Assembly (NCBI GenBank): GCA_900491605.1 | Contig: UESW01004075.1 | Coordinates: 95,001-159,000 of the forward strand | Source of the DNA: Calamus simplicifolius | Lineage: Eukaryota > Streptophyta > Magnoliopsida > Arecales > Arecaceae | Reading direction: 5' to 3' | DNA length: 64,000 nt | Part shown: in pieces, positions 12,501 through 24,422 of the stretch | Layout of the letters: each line of letters begins with the position of its first letter | How positions within the stretch are numbered: position 1 is the first letter of the stretch | Made by a program: the position numbers and the translations under genes | Notes under the pieces: generated by a model | Database searches by the model: none | Seen by the model: only the letters and a program-made list of their open reading frames with translations | What the model was told of the DNA's origin: nothing

Positions 12501-15244
12501 GAAACTTATCCCATTTTCTAGATGACTAATGGAACCGCTTATGACAATTTGTGCAAGCACTACATATAATATAACGTGACCATCTGTGCAGCTCTTTTGT
12601 AAATTATTCATCCTTTTAGATTCTGAAAAACATTTGTCAAAATTGAAATTAAGCTTTTCAAATTCTGAGAATAGAAAAGCCTTTATGATATTACCTGTCT
12701 GAGAAATTTAGAGAAGTTAATTTGTTTACCAATTTGGTTATTCTGAAACTTAAATCTCACACATGTTTAGAATGTGTCAACAAGCAATGAATATTATCAA
12801 TTGCACTCCGAAATGATATGACACAATAATTATCTTCTTTATTTTGTAAAAGAATAATAATTTTTGACTATCTCATCATAATACTACCAACAGTGATCCA
12901 TCCAAAGGTCTCAAACAATACAAATCTATCTTTCAATAATATCTAATTTATCTTCTTGATTTGTTTTTATTTTATCTTTCTAAAGGTTCCTATTTTCTTT
13001 GTGTTTATGTTAAGACTAACAGATCTGCATATGTTGTCAAAACCAAAAGCTCCTTTGGTGATCCAACTGAAACCAAACCAAAATCAAGTTTTCAAGCTGT
13101 GCATAATTTGCTTACACAATGTGGGACATTCTTTTTCTACTTCCCATCGGTACCTCCTCCTATATAGACTTCTTTCTGGTGCTACAGTAGAGAAAGAAAC
13201 TAAATCAAATGATTGTTTTTCCACCAGCGCCCTTTTCTTTTGCAGGTACTAAGAATTCTTCACCACATCATTGCAAGGGGAGCTCAATCAATTCACAGAA
13301 TGTTCCTGATGCTTCAGGGGAAAACTGTTTTGAGCCCTCCTCTCATCACATTATTTTATGGAGATGTTGGCATCAATTTGGGAACCTCAATCTAGAGTGA
13401 TGTTAGTCAACCCCATTCGATTAGGAACCACTATCCAGGCACGTAACAATGTTGTTTGTATTTTGTTCGTTGTCCTCTGATTGATACAGACAGACCCATA
13501 TCAACTTATCATACGCATATCATGATATTAGATGGAAAATGCAACTAAGCTTTAAGTAATAATGATCATAATACAAGCATGTACTTTTTTTATGTATGAT
13601 ATGTTGGAAACTGGAATTTAACCCAATCAGACACAATTTGCTTCCTTTGAGCAGCAAAAGGAAACATGCTGTACACCATTTCCTCGCTGACACCAAAATG
13701 TGATCCTGTACTAGCTCTTAATCTAGTGCACTTAATGTTGTGCATCCTCTCCCTCATCTGAAATTAAGCCAATCTACATATCAAATTAGCCTAAGCTCGA
13801 GTCATAAACAGCCAGTGCTTTGTTAATATGCTTGTGGAATCCCAACTGTATATTTTGAATATAAAACTTTGATGCCATGTTTAGCTAGGTAAAGTACTTG
13901 ACACGCTATTGTATACATTTGTTCTTTGAGGTTAAGTGCAGTTGTCCATATGCTTCTTGAAATGAGCATCATGCATTTTGTCCTCAAACCTAAAATCACT
14001 TAACTGCAAAAAGAATTGACATCTTCTTTTACATGTTACCAAGTTATATGCAAAACTACACCACTTCCTTGAAAATGTTGTGAAAGGGAATGCAACCCAT
14101 CTATCATGAATAATAACTTTGTGATTTATGATAATCAAATTGAAGATTTGCTCATGAATCCTAGAATTTTGGCATCTTAAAACATCCTTCTTGGATCATT
14201 CGCTGTTACAGATACAAGAACCAAAAAATGTCTATGCCTTAAATAATCAAATAGGAAATAAAGAAATTAAATCGACAGGTTACTGTGACAAACTTGTGGA
14301 TGACAGTCACAAGTTGCACACCACCCTTGATTCCTATAGCACAGATGGAGACAAAAATATCAATTAACAATTACAATATCGACAACAAATGACATCAATT
14401 AATGCACAAGATAAACCTGGAGTATGATCTCCCATATTCACAGTGAATGGAACCATTATTCAGGAAGTAAAGAGTATGACAGCATACGTTCATTATTGCA
14501 TCATCAAGCACAATGCAGAAGAAAATAAGCATCACCTTTCAAATCCAAAAGATGCATATAAGATACATTTTTAATTGTTAATTTTAACCAAACAGAAATG
14601 AGCAGCAATACAAAAGTAAATGAACAAAGAAAATAAATAGATAGACACTAAAGACTGAATTAGTCAAGTTCTTACTGTTTTGGATCATATGAACTGCAGG
14701 AGCCATTAATTCCTAGACAGACACTAAAGACTGAATTAGTCAAGTTCTTACTGTTTTGGATCATATGAAGTGCAGGTGCAATTAATTCCTTAGGGATTTG
14801 TTGACCCTTCTCCCTTGCATGACTCTCTGAGACCAAAGCTGCTTCATAAGTTAAATTAGATTTCCCAGTAACTTTACATGTCCAGACTCTTCGGCGATAA
14901 AGATTCAATCTCTTCAAATACTCTCTAAATACAAGTTAAGGAGATAAGCAGAGGAAAGCATTCATCGGCCACAAGCAACACCAATGTTTATAACAAGAAA
15001 CATGATATAGTACCATTTATTCTAATCTAAATACAACAAAATATTGCTATTGATGATTGCATCAAAGAATTGAATAAACTAAAGACAATTCAACATATTG
15101 ACTGCCTCAGAAGCATTTTAGAGGAGGATACTGATAATCCTGAAATATCTCCTTCGTAAAACGAACTTGGAAAACAAGCTTTTTTGGATCCAAATCCTGT
15201 GGTGGATCCACCAGGGAAAAGGGTGTCCCTTTATAAAGAGGCAT
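3582..15244 (-). CDS. WAC-DDT-WHIM domain protein (DDT domain-containing, ISWI-associated type), 10 coding exons
   Basis: Exons in transcription order: 15244-15132, 14924-14752, 8654-8235, 8167-8074, 7962-7563, 7426-7017, 6911-6734, 6551-6391, 6300-6212, 3744-3582. All introns are GT-AG and phases join. The start MPLYK and the WAC region (EYLKRLNLYRRRVWTCKVTG, about residues 40-60) match plant DDT-domain proteins of the Arabidopsis At1g18950 type. The DDT domain lies at about 328-388 (GDLLMVWDFCSSF), the WHIM motif at about 431-460 (HYGLLDINVKLGIL), then a lysine/glutamate-rich coil. The late WHIM part includes MGSLNPKGERERAL, and the C-terminus reads AMAFLRYVNRWKEN. Family knowledge: such proteins partner ISWI remodelers in the nucleus. 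About 733 codons are expected, but three single-base discrepancies break the frame: one extra base at 8562-8568, one missing at 7672-7673, one missing near 6474-6476. MLH1 lies upstream on the same strand. Either consensus errors or recent inactivation would explain the breaks. Confidence 0.9.
5539..5676. repeat. 69-bp tandem duplication in intron 9 of the WAC-DDT gene
   Basis: Two adjacent copies share the cores ctttcaactttcat and cctcaaacacccactgattg. They are offset by 69 bases and differ at only a few positions, so the duplication is fairly recent. It lies inside the 2.5-kb intron between exons 9 and 10, with no obvious effect on coding. Confidence 0.8.
6664..6698. repeat. GA microsatellite running into a G homopolymer
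   Basis: A (GA)n tract passes directly into about 15 consecutive G. It lies in intron 7 of the WAC-DDT gene, about 36 bases downstream of the exon 7 donor on the minus strand. It is a likely length-variable site. Confidence 0.9.
9497..10674. mobile_element. Possible TIR element (hAT- or MITE-like) in intron 2 of the WAC-DDT gene
   Basis: The left end (gagaattgctacatgcactt) and the reverse complement of the right end (gagaatgttacatttgcttg) are imperfect inverted repeats of about 50 bases. Both continue into an agtgcat...gcactca type motif. The interior has no long reading frame, so the element would be non-autonomous. No clean target-site duplication was found. Confidence 0.35.
10705..12381. 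mobile_element. Probable solo LTR in intron 2 of the WAC-DDT gene
   Basis: The stretch begins TGTGAGACC and ends GTGTGACA, the TG...CA form of an LTR. It is flanked by near-identical 5-bp sequences, taaag before and taaaa after. The interior (about 1.68 kb) has LTR-like text such as ggtatgcggtgaataat and no gag or pol. No second copy is in the window, so LTR-LTR recombination to a solo LTR is the simplest reading. Confidence 0.45.
14643..14790. repeat. 76-bp tandem duplication spanning the exon 2 splice donor
   Basis: Two copies offset by exactly 76 bases (14643-14714 and 14719-14790) share agacactaaagactgaatta and cttactgttttggatcatat. The upstream copy in transcription order carries the real exon 2 end and donor (14752/14751). 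The second copy preserves a decoy donor at 14675. Confidence 0.9.
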
Positions 15245-16088
15245 AGTATGTTCCAGACAACTTTTCACAAAAAACCTTAACGAAAATGTTCACTTCTGAA
15301 TACTCCAAACAGAAAAGGTCTCACTACCTGTAATACGAATCCATGAAACATGATTTCCCAATTCACTTAGATGTTTGTGAAATTAGATATAAACAAAATA
15401 AAGCAAAGTCCTATTTGAGCATTAACCATGTAAAACCAAAACAGGTCCTCAGATGTAATCCATTCTTTCTCGTTGATTTAGGAACTACCAGGTGTTAACT
15501 CATATCAGAGTGCCAAATACACATTGCGTCACAAGTATATTGCCAGAGGTTAAGAAGATATGCAGAACAAAGCCCTAGAATCCAATTTGCAAACCATCAA
15601 AGCAAAAACTCAATAAACTGCCGAAGGCAGAGCTTTATTCATTCGCATTACAAAGGCAAGATAATCAATTAACAAAGACAATCGCAGCAAAAGTTTCAAA
15701 TATAAGAAGCAAAGAGACCAAAGGACACGTCTAATAGAAAAACCTAGATAGAATCTTTCAAGACAGTGCAATACCTTTCCGCTTCTCTTCACCATTTTCA
15801 CTTCAAAAAATAATCCTACACTCTCCGAACAAGGAACAAAAGCTCACAAAAAACACGTCGAAAAACGAGAATGCAACCAAATGGAAATCTCAAAAGACGA
15901 AAAACAATTAAGCATCAGCACAAACTTCTCTAGATTCCCGCAACAAAGGCACGACCAAGAGCTCTTCGGACAACAAACCCACTGCAACGCAGCAAACTCC
16001 ATTACCAATTCAGAGAAAGACAAAATGAAGGCCAATCTTCCATAGAGAACTAATCTTCAACGTCGGAAAGAGAGGGACAGAATTTGAC

Positions 16089-16500
16089 CTAGAATTCGCG
16101 CGAGCTCCGACGGTTCCGACCGCGGAGAGGCTCGAACGAGAGCTCTCCAAGCGGAGAATCGAACGGAAACAAGCGGAGATCGGCAGGAGAGAGAGACGAG
16201 ATTGCTACTTTCGTAGCATTAGCGAAGGAGAGGAGGGAGAGAACCCCGACGCAGTCTCGTTCTTCTTGCGAGCTGCGTGTTTTGGAAGGGGCGCTCGTTT
16301 TCGACGGTAATATATATGCTCGCTCGCCTCTCCCCTCTTCGTTTGAAAGAAACCGGCTTTTAGTCTCAGATACATGCGACGATCGGGAATGCAACACGAG
16401 GCCGTCCCATCGGGGGTTCGAGAGCCGCCACGCGGAGCGAGACTTGGCGGGGTTGATGCGCACGTGCCTGATGTCCATGAAGCGGATCGCGTGACCGATG
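16089..16500 (-). promoter_or_regulatory. CpG-rich 5' region of the WAC-DDT gene
   Basis: Base composition changes sharply here to GC-rich, CpG-dense sequence between AT-rich flanks, about 0.85-1.25 kb upstream of the start codon at 15244. This fits a promoter and 5' UTR exon, with a 5' UTR intron before the coding start. Reading frames in this stretch match nothing recognised and are probably by-products of composition. Confidence 0.5.
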
Positions 16501-17234
16501 ATCCAATGGGTCCTGTTCGTTACGATGGCTAATCACCCGCTTGTCCACATTGAACGGTGATCGCATATTCAATAAAGAGGGTGATGTCGTTGGTGCAATC
16601 GACGGGTTTTATGAATAATTAATTTAACCGGCACTGCAATGGGCGAGACTAGACTGAGTGAAAAATATATTGCAGGGGCCGACATAAGAAAATTCGAACC
16701 AATTATTTTATCTCATGGGAGAATTTGTCAACCAAAGTGCCATCATCATGACATTATGGTGATTTGAGGCTGCTGACTGCGTTGAAACAGAATTTGAATC
16801 AAAATCACTAACCATATAATACTAAAATTATATTATTATATTAATATGAAAAATAATATTAAGTATTATTTTAAAAAAAGATATGAAAAAGATGTTTTAT
16901 ATAGTATTTGAAATAAAAAATAAGAGGAATATTAGAGGAATAGCCAGAAAATAAATTCTATCCTGTACATTTATTCACGAATAATATTTTTTCTATCAAA
17001 AGATAGTTTTTCAAATTTCAAATCATGATCTTAAGCGTCCAATCTCAGAATAAGGATGGGATTATAAGTATGAACGATGATTTTAAAAGCAGCAGTAATA
17101 TAGGATCTTCCAACATAAGATCACTAAAATGCAATCAAAATAAAAAATGATAACGTTATCATCTTCATACACTGATTTTGAATAAATTATCCAATACAAA
17201 ATGGCTCCTAAAATAGTGATGAAATTATTTGCCA
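16501..17234. other. Intergenic sequence, no feature seen
   Basis: AT-rich sequence between the WAC-DDT 5' region and the MLH1 downstream flank. No reading frame, terminal repeat or RNA gene was recognised. Confidence 0.5.
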
Positions 17235-17665
17235 TTGAGCAGCATGCCATTATTCAGAGCCAGCTGAAATGACCTTTGATTGGAGTAGATGACTGCAGGC
17301 CCATGCCCATTCATACAAGTCGATTGCACTTTCTTTCAAATCGAAGTTCGTTTGGATACTCCATGATACGAGCATTACGGATTCCATCTGCCCTGGCACA
17401 ATTGTTTGGGTTCTGAATGCAAGGCACAATTAGAGCAACTAATACAGCAAACCAATCCATTCATTATTTCTTTAATGGTTGGTCAAGCCTGGCAAGAGAA
17501 ACAACAATTATCCAATTTTAGAGGTGTAAATAATCATGACTGCATCCTCTAATTGAATCCAACCGTAAGTTTGAAAAATGGAGAGAAGAATGAAAACGGT
17601 AACTCATCACATTCCAACCAATTTCTTATATAGAGTCTTGAGAGAAGCCAAACATGCCTCAAACC
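17235..17665. repeat. MLH1 downstream flank, duplicated in inverted orientation inside MLH1 intron 12
   Basis: The reverse complement of this segment matches 20712-21137 over its whole length at very roughly 85-90% with small indels. Shared landmarks include attagaggatgcagtcatga, acacctctaaaattggataa and gtgcaatcgactt. No terminal inverted repeats flank this copy, so it is the likelier parent. It begins about 270 bases downstream of the MLH1 stop codon and may include the 3' UTR end. Confidence 0.85.
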
Positions 17666-17936
17666 AAGGCACACTCATAATACTCATCAAAATGCAGTGG
17701 CAAATGATCAACAGATAATCTATATGAAGAAGTTCTTCTAAATCCCACACCTGATAGTCACATGAAATCAAGAAGCTACACTGAAATTACAAAAATTTAC
17801 ATGCCAGGCACATTATAGTCTCTTTCCCAAGACTTGTCAAGCAGAGCTAGAACGCTCCCTGCCAGCGCTTCTCGATATTGATGTGCCAGATTTCATATTT
17901 TCATAAACACAGGTTTTCCCGGTTTCTTCATGGCTG

Positions 17937-20900
17937 CTAACACCTTTCAAATATTCTGTAGAGCTTCTCAAGAGAAACAACCTGTCAAAAATTATAAGAT
18001 AAACATAAACCTGACGTCTAGTCTTATCTAATATTTTTCTCAAACAGGTTATGTCTAATAATCAAATTAAATAATTGTTTGTGTTCCTCATAGACATATG
18101 ATTGAACCAGATATGCACCTAGCCTATCTTGTAAGAGAAATTCAGAGTCGATAAAACAGATTGCATCTACCCAGGTTTTGTCCCATGACCAAGGGAAGGC
18201 GCCACGATTCAAAAACAAAAAATTGGGCCAGGACCAGTTCCCGCAATATTTTGTTATTTCCTTTAATTTTACAAGAACAGTATTGTTCAAATAAAAATGC
18301 ATGTTAAGGATGCTAGTCCATTTCTGAACAAACCATTCAGTTTTTAAATTCATCAAGTAATTTTGGAAGTGCAAACGGTTAATTTGGAGCAAGAATTCCA
18401 AAATTAATGCAAGGCGCACACACCACTATGTACAGCCAGAATGGTCAGATTAGGGAAAATGGGGGAAAAAGTCAGATTGGAAAAAATGGGGAAAAAACTT
18501 ATGTAAAGCAATCGTTGAAATGAAGGAAAAAAGAACGATAGGAAACAGGTAAATAGAAAGGACCATCTGATGTAATGAATTTACGCATGATTAAGAAATA
18601 AGGTTGACTTGATGGATTAAAATATGCTATATCAGAAGTTGAAAAGTAATTTGCTATAAGACAAATTAATGCTCTAGTCACAAGGAAAACTATGCTATTG
18701 GGTGAGAAGAGATGGAGGACCCGAACAAAGTTCCATTTGTTGCCATTGATTTTGGTGGCTTGAGGAAAAGCCTCATGGATGGGAATAAGACATGCTGGAT
18801 GGTCCATTCACGCTGAGCCCATGCTGTCTCTGCCTCTGCAAGTAGTTCATGATCCATATCATCTTCTCCAACATCCCCTGTTGCAAAATTAATTTATCAG
18901 ACGATGTTTGATGAAAAGTATGCCAACATAACTGCAGTTTGAAATTTCAACAGCTTGAAACCATTCAAGAACAATACACTCGTAACTGGGGCCTTCTAGA
19001 AATCATATGTGCCAGCTTCACACCAGTACAGTGGACCGGACCTATTACCTAGCTGCTCAATTTCATAATATTGGGGAATTTAAAGTTTCACACTTCTAAA
19101 CAAATGAACAATTGTGAAACAAGAAGCCTACAAAACTAATGAAGCCAAAATCAACTCAATTAAGTTGTATGATTATAATGCATTCAAATCTTTCTAAATA
19201 TTCGTCAAACTATCCTACATGCTGTGATGCTGATCCTGTGCGCTTGGTCCCTCTATATTGCACATCTAAATATTCTACTGTAAGATCCAATGGAATTTAG
19301 TATAAACAAAGACATGAAACAAAGAATTGTCTTGGGAACTTTTTGGTAATATGATCAGGATTTCCATGCCCTGTTCATTTCTTTTAGATATATGGTTCCT
19401 TCTATTAGTTGTGGTGGTGATTTTGTTGCATATTTCTCCACTATAATTAAAAGTCCTAGCTCAGGTTTTAAGATCAAGCAACAATTAATAACTTGATTGA
19501 ATGCTTATGAAGAGATGGCAATAGCATTGTTGGTATGGCATGCAAACAAGCAATAGAAATCAAGGTTTCAAATCCCATGAGACAAGGTCATCATGATTTT
19601 TTTCGCAGAATAAGATATGCAGTCATCCCACTCTATACGGACATTTGAGACAGGAATGTTCAAGAATGTATTGATTGGAATGCTAGGACGATGGCAGGAT
19701 GATCCTATTCCAACACTTAGGATGGTAACCCATCCCGACATCCCATCGGGATTTGAAACCAATGATAGAAAGTAAACTGTGTTTAAATATGTTGATTTCA
19801 AACCCTCGAGTCCTAGCAGCTACCAACTAAAAGAGTAGAGAAGAAACTGATCTGCAGAGACTTATGGTATCAGCTTTTAACCATTCAAAATTTGACAATA
19901 TACTTTGTAAGCTCTGACATACCTGAATTGGCCAATTCATTCCCTAAACCTTTAGTAATCTGATTTTCTTCCCTTCTTTTCTTGTAGAATTGAATTCCAC
20001 TGCCTGATGGATTTGGCAGGACAGGAGGATGGATGGCATAGAAATTTCCAAGAACAGCTGATATTGTCTGGAAGCATTCTTTCTCATTCTCCCAATCAAC
20101 CTGAAGCAATAGCCATAATATTCTGTAATAACATTTTTTGGAATCATAAATATAACAGATAACACTTCAAGGGATAAATACAAATATATAGATTACCAAG
20201 ACTGAGGATAAGTTTCAGGACCTACATCATTACTCAAACTCAACAAAAATTCTGGAACATGGTCCATGTCGGGAATATACTGGTCAAGTACAACAGGGAG
20301 CCTTGTCAGATTCCCTTCTTGATCTATGTGCACACGGAAAAGATCGTCAAGCATCTCTCCTTTTTGCTTGAGCAACTCAATATTCATCTGAGAAAAGAGA
20401 ACAAACAATAAATATGTAAACATCTCATTTCAGCAAGCAACTAGCAAGAAAAGGCAAAATTATACTTTTGGTCCTCAAACTTTCACTCAAAATTCATTTT
20501 GGTCCCCAAATTTTTAGTTGTTACAGTTTAATCCCTCATATTTTAAGAATATTGCATTCCTAACTTCCGTTATATGAGGTTAGTTAAAATTGATAAAATA
20601 ATGATGTGTCACAGGACCAAAAGTATATTTTAGCCACAAAAAAAAAAAGCAACAGGACTAACAGTGCATGTGCACATATCCTGTACCTATTCCTTTTATT
20701 ATTACCGTGCTTTAGTTTAAGACATGTTTGGCTCTCTTGAGACTCCTATCTAAAATATTGGTTGGAATGTGATGAGTTACCATTTTCATTGTTCCCCTTT
20801 TTGTTAGACTCAATTAGAGGATGCAGTCATGATTGTCTACACCTCTAAAATTGGATAATTGTTTCTTTTGCCAGGCTTGACCCAACTATTAAAGAAATAT

Positions 20901-23900
20901 AGTTCCTAATCCCATTTTCCAGACTGACATTCCGAACCCAAACAATTGTGCCAGAGTAGAGAGAATCCATAATGCTCATATCCTGAAGTGTCCAAGCGAT
21001 CTTCTAATTGACAAGAAGTGCAATCGACTTCTATGCATGGGCATGGGCATGGGCATGTGTTCATGAAAGGTCAAGGGGCCTGCAGTCATCGACACCAATC
21101 AAAAGGCCATTTCAGCTGGTTCTGAAGAATGGCAAAATTGTATTTTTTTTAATTTTGTAACCCTTTTATAGCTTCTCATGGTTGTGGGCATGTGGTGGTG
21201 TCTCCATTTCCGGGAGACCTTGTACCTATTCCTTTCTTTTAACTGACCCCACATAACGGAATGCAACATTCTTAAAACATGAGGGACTAAGCTGTAACAA
21301 CCGAAAGTTTGAAGACCAAATGAATTTTGAGTGAAAGTTTGAGGTCCAAAAGTATCTTACCCCCCTCCAACCCCCCCTAACCACCAACTCAACTCATCTA
21401 AGCCTTTTTCCAACTACATGGGGTCAGCTACATGAATCTGCTTCCTATTCTGCTCTATTTAGGACCAAGTTGACATTCAAATTACAAATAGTTATATCTT
21501 TCTTAATTATTTTTGTCCATGTTAGTTTAGGTCTATCTCTACCTCTATCAGTACCATAGACTATTAAAAGATCATTCTTTCTAACTGAAGTATCTAAAGA
21601 TCTTCGTCGTAAATGTCTTACCCCCCACCACTAAAAAAAAAAAAAAAAGATGCCACAGGACTAACAGTGCCTAAATCTATTTTCAACTTGTCTTTTCTAA
21701 AACAGCAATGTGATGTTGAATTTAAGAAGCTAATTATATCTCCAAACTTATTGAAAAATAGTGCAACCATAATCATGTGCCTTTTTGTTGCATATAGGGT
21801 CACCCAAATATTCATTAAAATATTCAATTTTGATTATGCAAATGTTAAAATAGAAAAACTATCATGGTACATATCCTCAAACAAATGGCATGACAATAGA
21901 TATATGTCAACATGAAGCCCATAATTTACAAAAAACATAAATAATTTACTTCCGCTATCCTCTGTTTTAGATCATCATTCTCATCATCAGCGGATTCCAT
22001 GTCTTCTTCTTTCAGTGCCATCATTAACAATTCCTGAAGAGGAGCTGGTTCACTAAGTTGGATGGCATTGAAATGGGAAAAACGGCGTATGGCTTGTTGA
22101 TACATTAATTCCTTGCTGGTATAAAAGAACAATAGACTGAATTAATCTAAGCACTAAAATTGTTGAGACAAATTACATCCAATGATAATAATAAAAACGG
22201 GAAACTTTAGCAATTAGAAGAAACCTCATTTAGGAAGTTGATTCTAATAACTGCATGCATTAAACAAGGAGCTAAAATTGTTGCATGATAACATTATCTC
22301 ACAAGGATAAGAATAATGCCCTGATCCAATGAAAAATTACTAAACATCTGGGGCAGATGGGCATGATACATGGTTGATCCCTCTCACTTTCTGAACTAGA
22401 CAGCCACTTCAATGATTTAAAATACGTTGCATAATAATTCGGCCATATATTATGGTTGAGTTTTCATTCTTACAGATCCATTAAATATCCTTCATTTGAC
22501 CATGAAACTTGAAGGGATTCCACTTGTCTGGAATCAATTCCATGACGATACAAGAGAGCAGCAAATCTTTTCATAGTAAGTTTTACCCAAAGGGAAAAGA
22601 ACAAAAACCATGTCCCATGCAACACCACAAAACTTCAGGTATCCATATACAGCCAAACTGAAGCACACTGCAGCACCTTAAGAAGTGCTACCACTTTGAA
22701 TTTTCATAGTTGCAGCTCAACAAATAACAATTAAGCTTCTCTTAGATCATAGCTCTGGTCATGTCCTTAACTTGTGTATATGTAAGTACATATGCATGCA
22801 CACACGTACATATGCATGTATATACCTGCACACATACGTGTACATATGCATGCACACATATGTGTACATATCCATGCACACACGTACATAAGTGTGCATA
22901 TGTATGTATGTATGTATGTATGTTTAGGCACATGTGCACATGCGTCTGTATGTATGGACACCCCTCTCACGTCCCTTCTCCCCCCTCCCCTCATCCAGAC
23001 TGCACAGATGCTAACCCAATGTATGGGAACTGAATTTGAAGTTACATGAGCTCCAGGAAAAAAAAAACCACAACCCTGCCTTGTTTGTAAGCACAGCCGA
23101 ATGAAAGATTCATGCACCCTCATAGAGCCACAACTTCATATAAAACATATAAGGCCTAAGGTTCACTAGAATATCAAACCTATCCTGCCAAAAGGTGACA
23201 TGAACATTATATAGTAAATGTCAATAGAAATATAAAAGCCAAACAATTAAATATAAATTAAGGGCCTACTTGATGAATTCCTAACTCATCAATCTGCAGA
23301 AGAGTTTGCATTGGACTCAACCTATGATTTAGACAGCAGCTTACCATGTCTATGATTCAGTACCAGCTTCCTATTGCTCCTTTAACTCTTGGCAGGGTAA
23401 AACCAGAATCTACTCTATGAAATCTAAATCTTATTTTAAGTATTTAAGACACGTATATTTGACCAGAAGTCATGTTTTTTGAGAAAACTATATTTCAGAA
23501 CTGTCACATGAAACAGGTCTTTAGATTATGAACCAGAGAGAATTACATCATGAATTCATAAAGGAAAACTACAAGGAAATTTTTTTTAAAAAAATGGTTG
23601 CAAGTATTAATAGATTGCTTTTTTATAGCCAAAAGCTAGCAAAGTATTTAACTCTAGACTACACAAAAATAAAGAGGAAGGAAAAAGAAAACTGAAATCT
23701 ATATACAAACCGACCTTTATGGCAAAGTCAGGAGGTAATACTGGCTCAAGATATACAATATTAAATAATTAGGAGAGTAATATAATTAGTATCCAAAAAG
23801 ACTAAAAGAAAAAGAATAGCGAAGAAGTTTACACAAGCACTTGCAGTCATTAGTTCTGATGAACTACATTTTCAAATGGATCGATCACATCCATATTTGA

Positions 23901-24287
23901 AAAGGAGGATATTGTTTCTTATTTTGCAAAGATGCAACTTTCATAATTTTCCAATTTTAGTAGAGACAACCTAAGACCATCTCATAAAATAATGAAAAAT
24001 ATTAAAAAAAGGCTCAGTACTGAGCAGTACCAAGCCATATTGAGCCATGCTAAACTGGCACACATCAATATGGGCATGGCAGACATGCATGCCCAATGCC
24101 AACACCCTACCAGGTCGACAAGACACGTGTTGCATGCTTGACACAGTTTTCTGAAAGGACCATTGACACTGCCATTAAAATGTATTGGAAAATTGAATTA
24201 GCATATATATGTATGTATGTATGTATATGTATGTATGTATGTATGTATATGTATGTATGTATGTATATGTGTATGTATATGTATGTA

Positions 24288-24338
<51 letters not shown>

Positions 24339-24378
24339 ATATATGTGTATGTGTATGTGTATATATATATATATATAT

Positions 24379-24422
<44 letters not shown>

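Noticed and set aside
16089..16572. 129-codon minus-strand frame and a plus-strand frame in the GC-rich island
   Set aside because: No conserved domain or splice partner. Frames stay open because of GC-rich composition in the WAC-DDT 5' region.
22742..23123. Overlapping frames on both strands rich in C, T, H and Y
   Set aside because: Produced by the compound acatatgcatg-type repeat in MLH1 intron 11.
23990..24130. Possible gene or RNA in the agtactgagcagtaccaagcc stretch
   Set aside because: Looks like diverged repetitive DNA within an intron; no fold or frame supports a gene.
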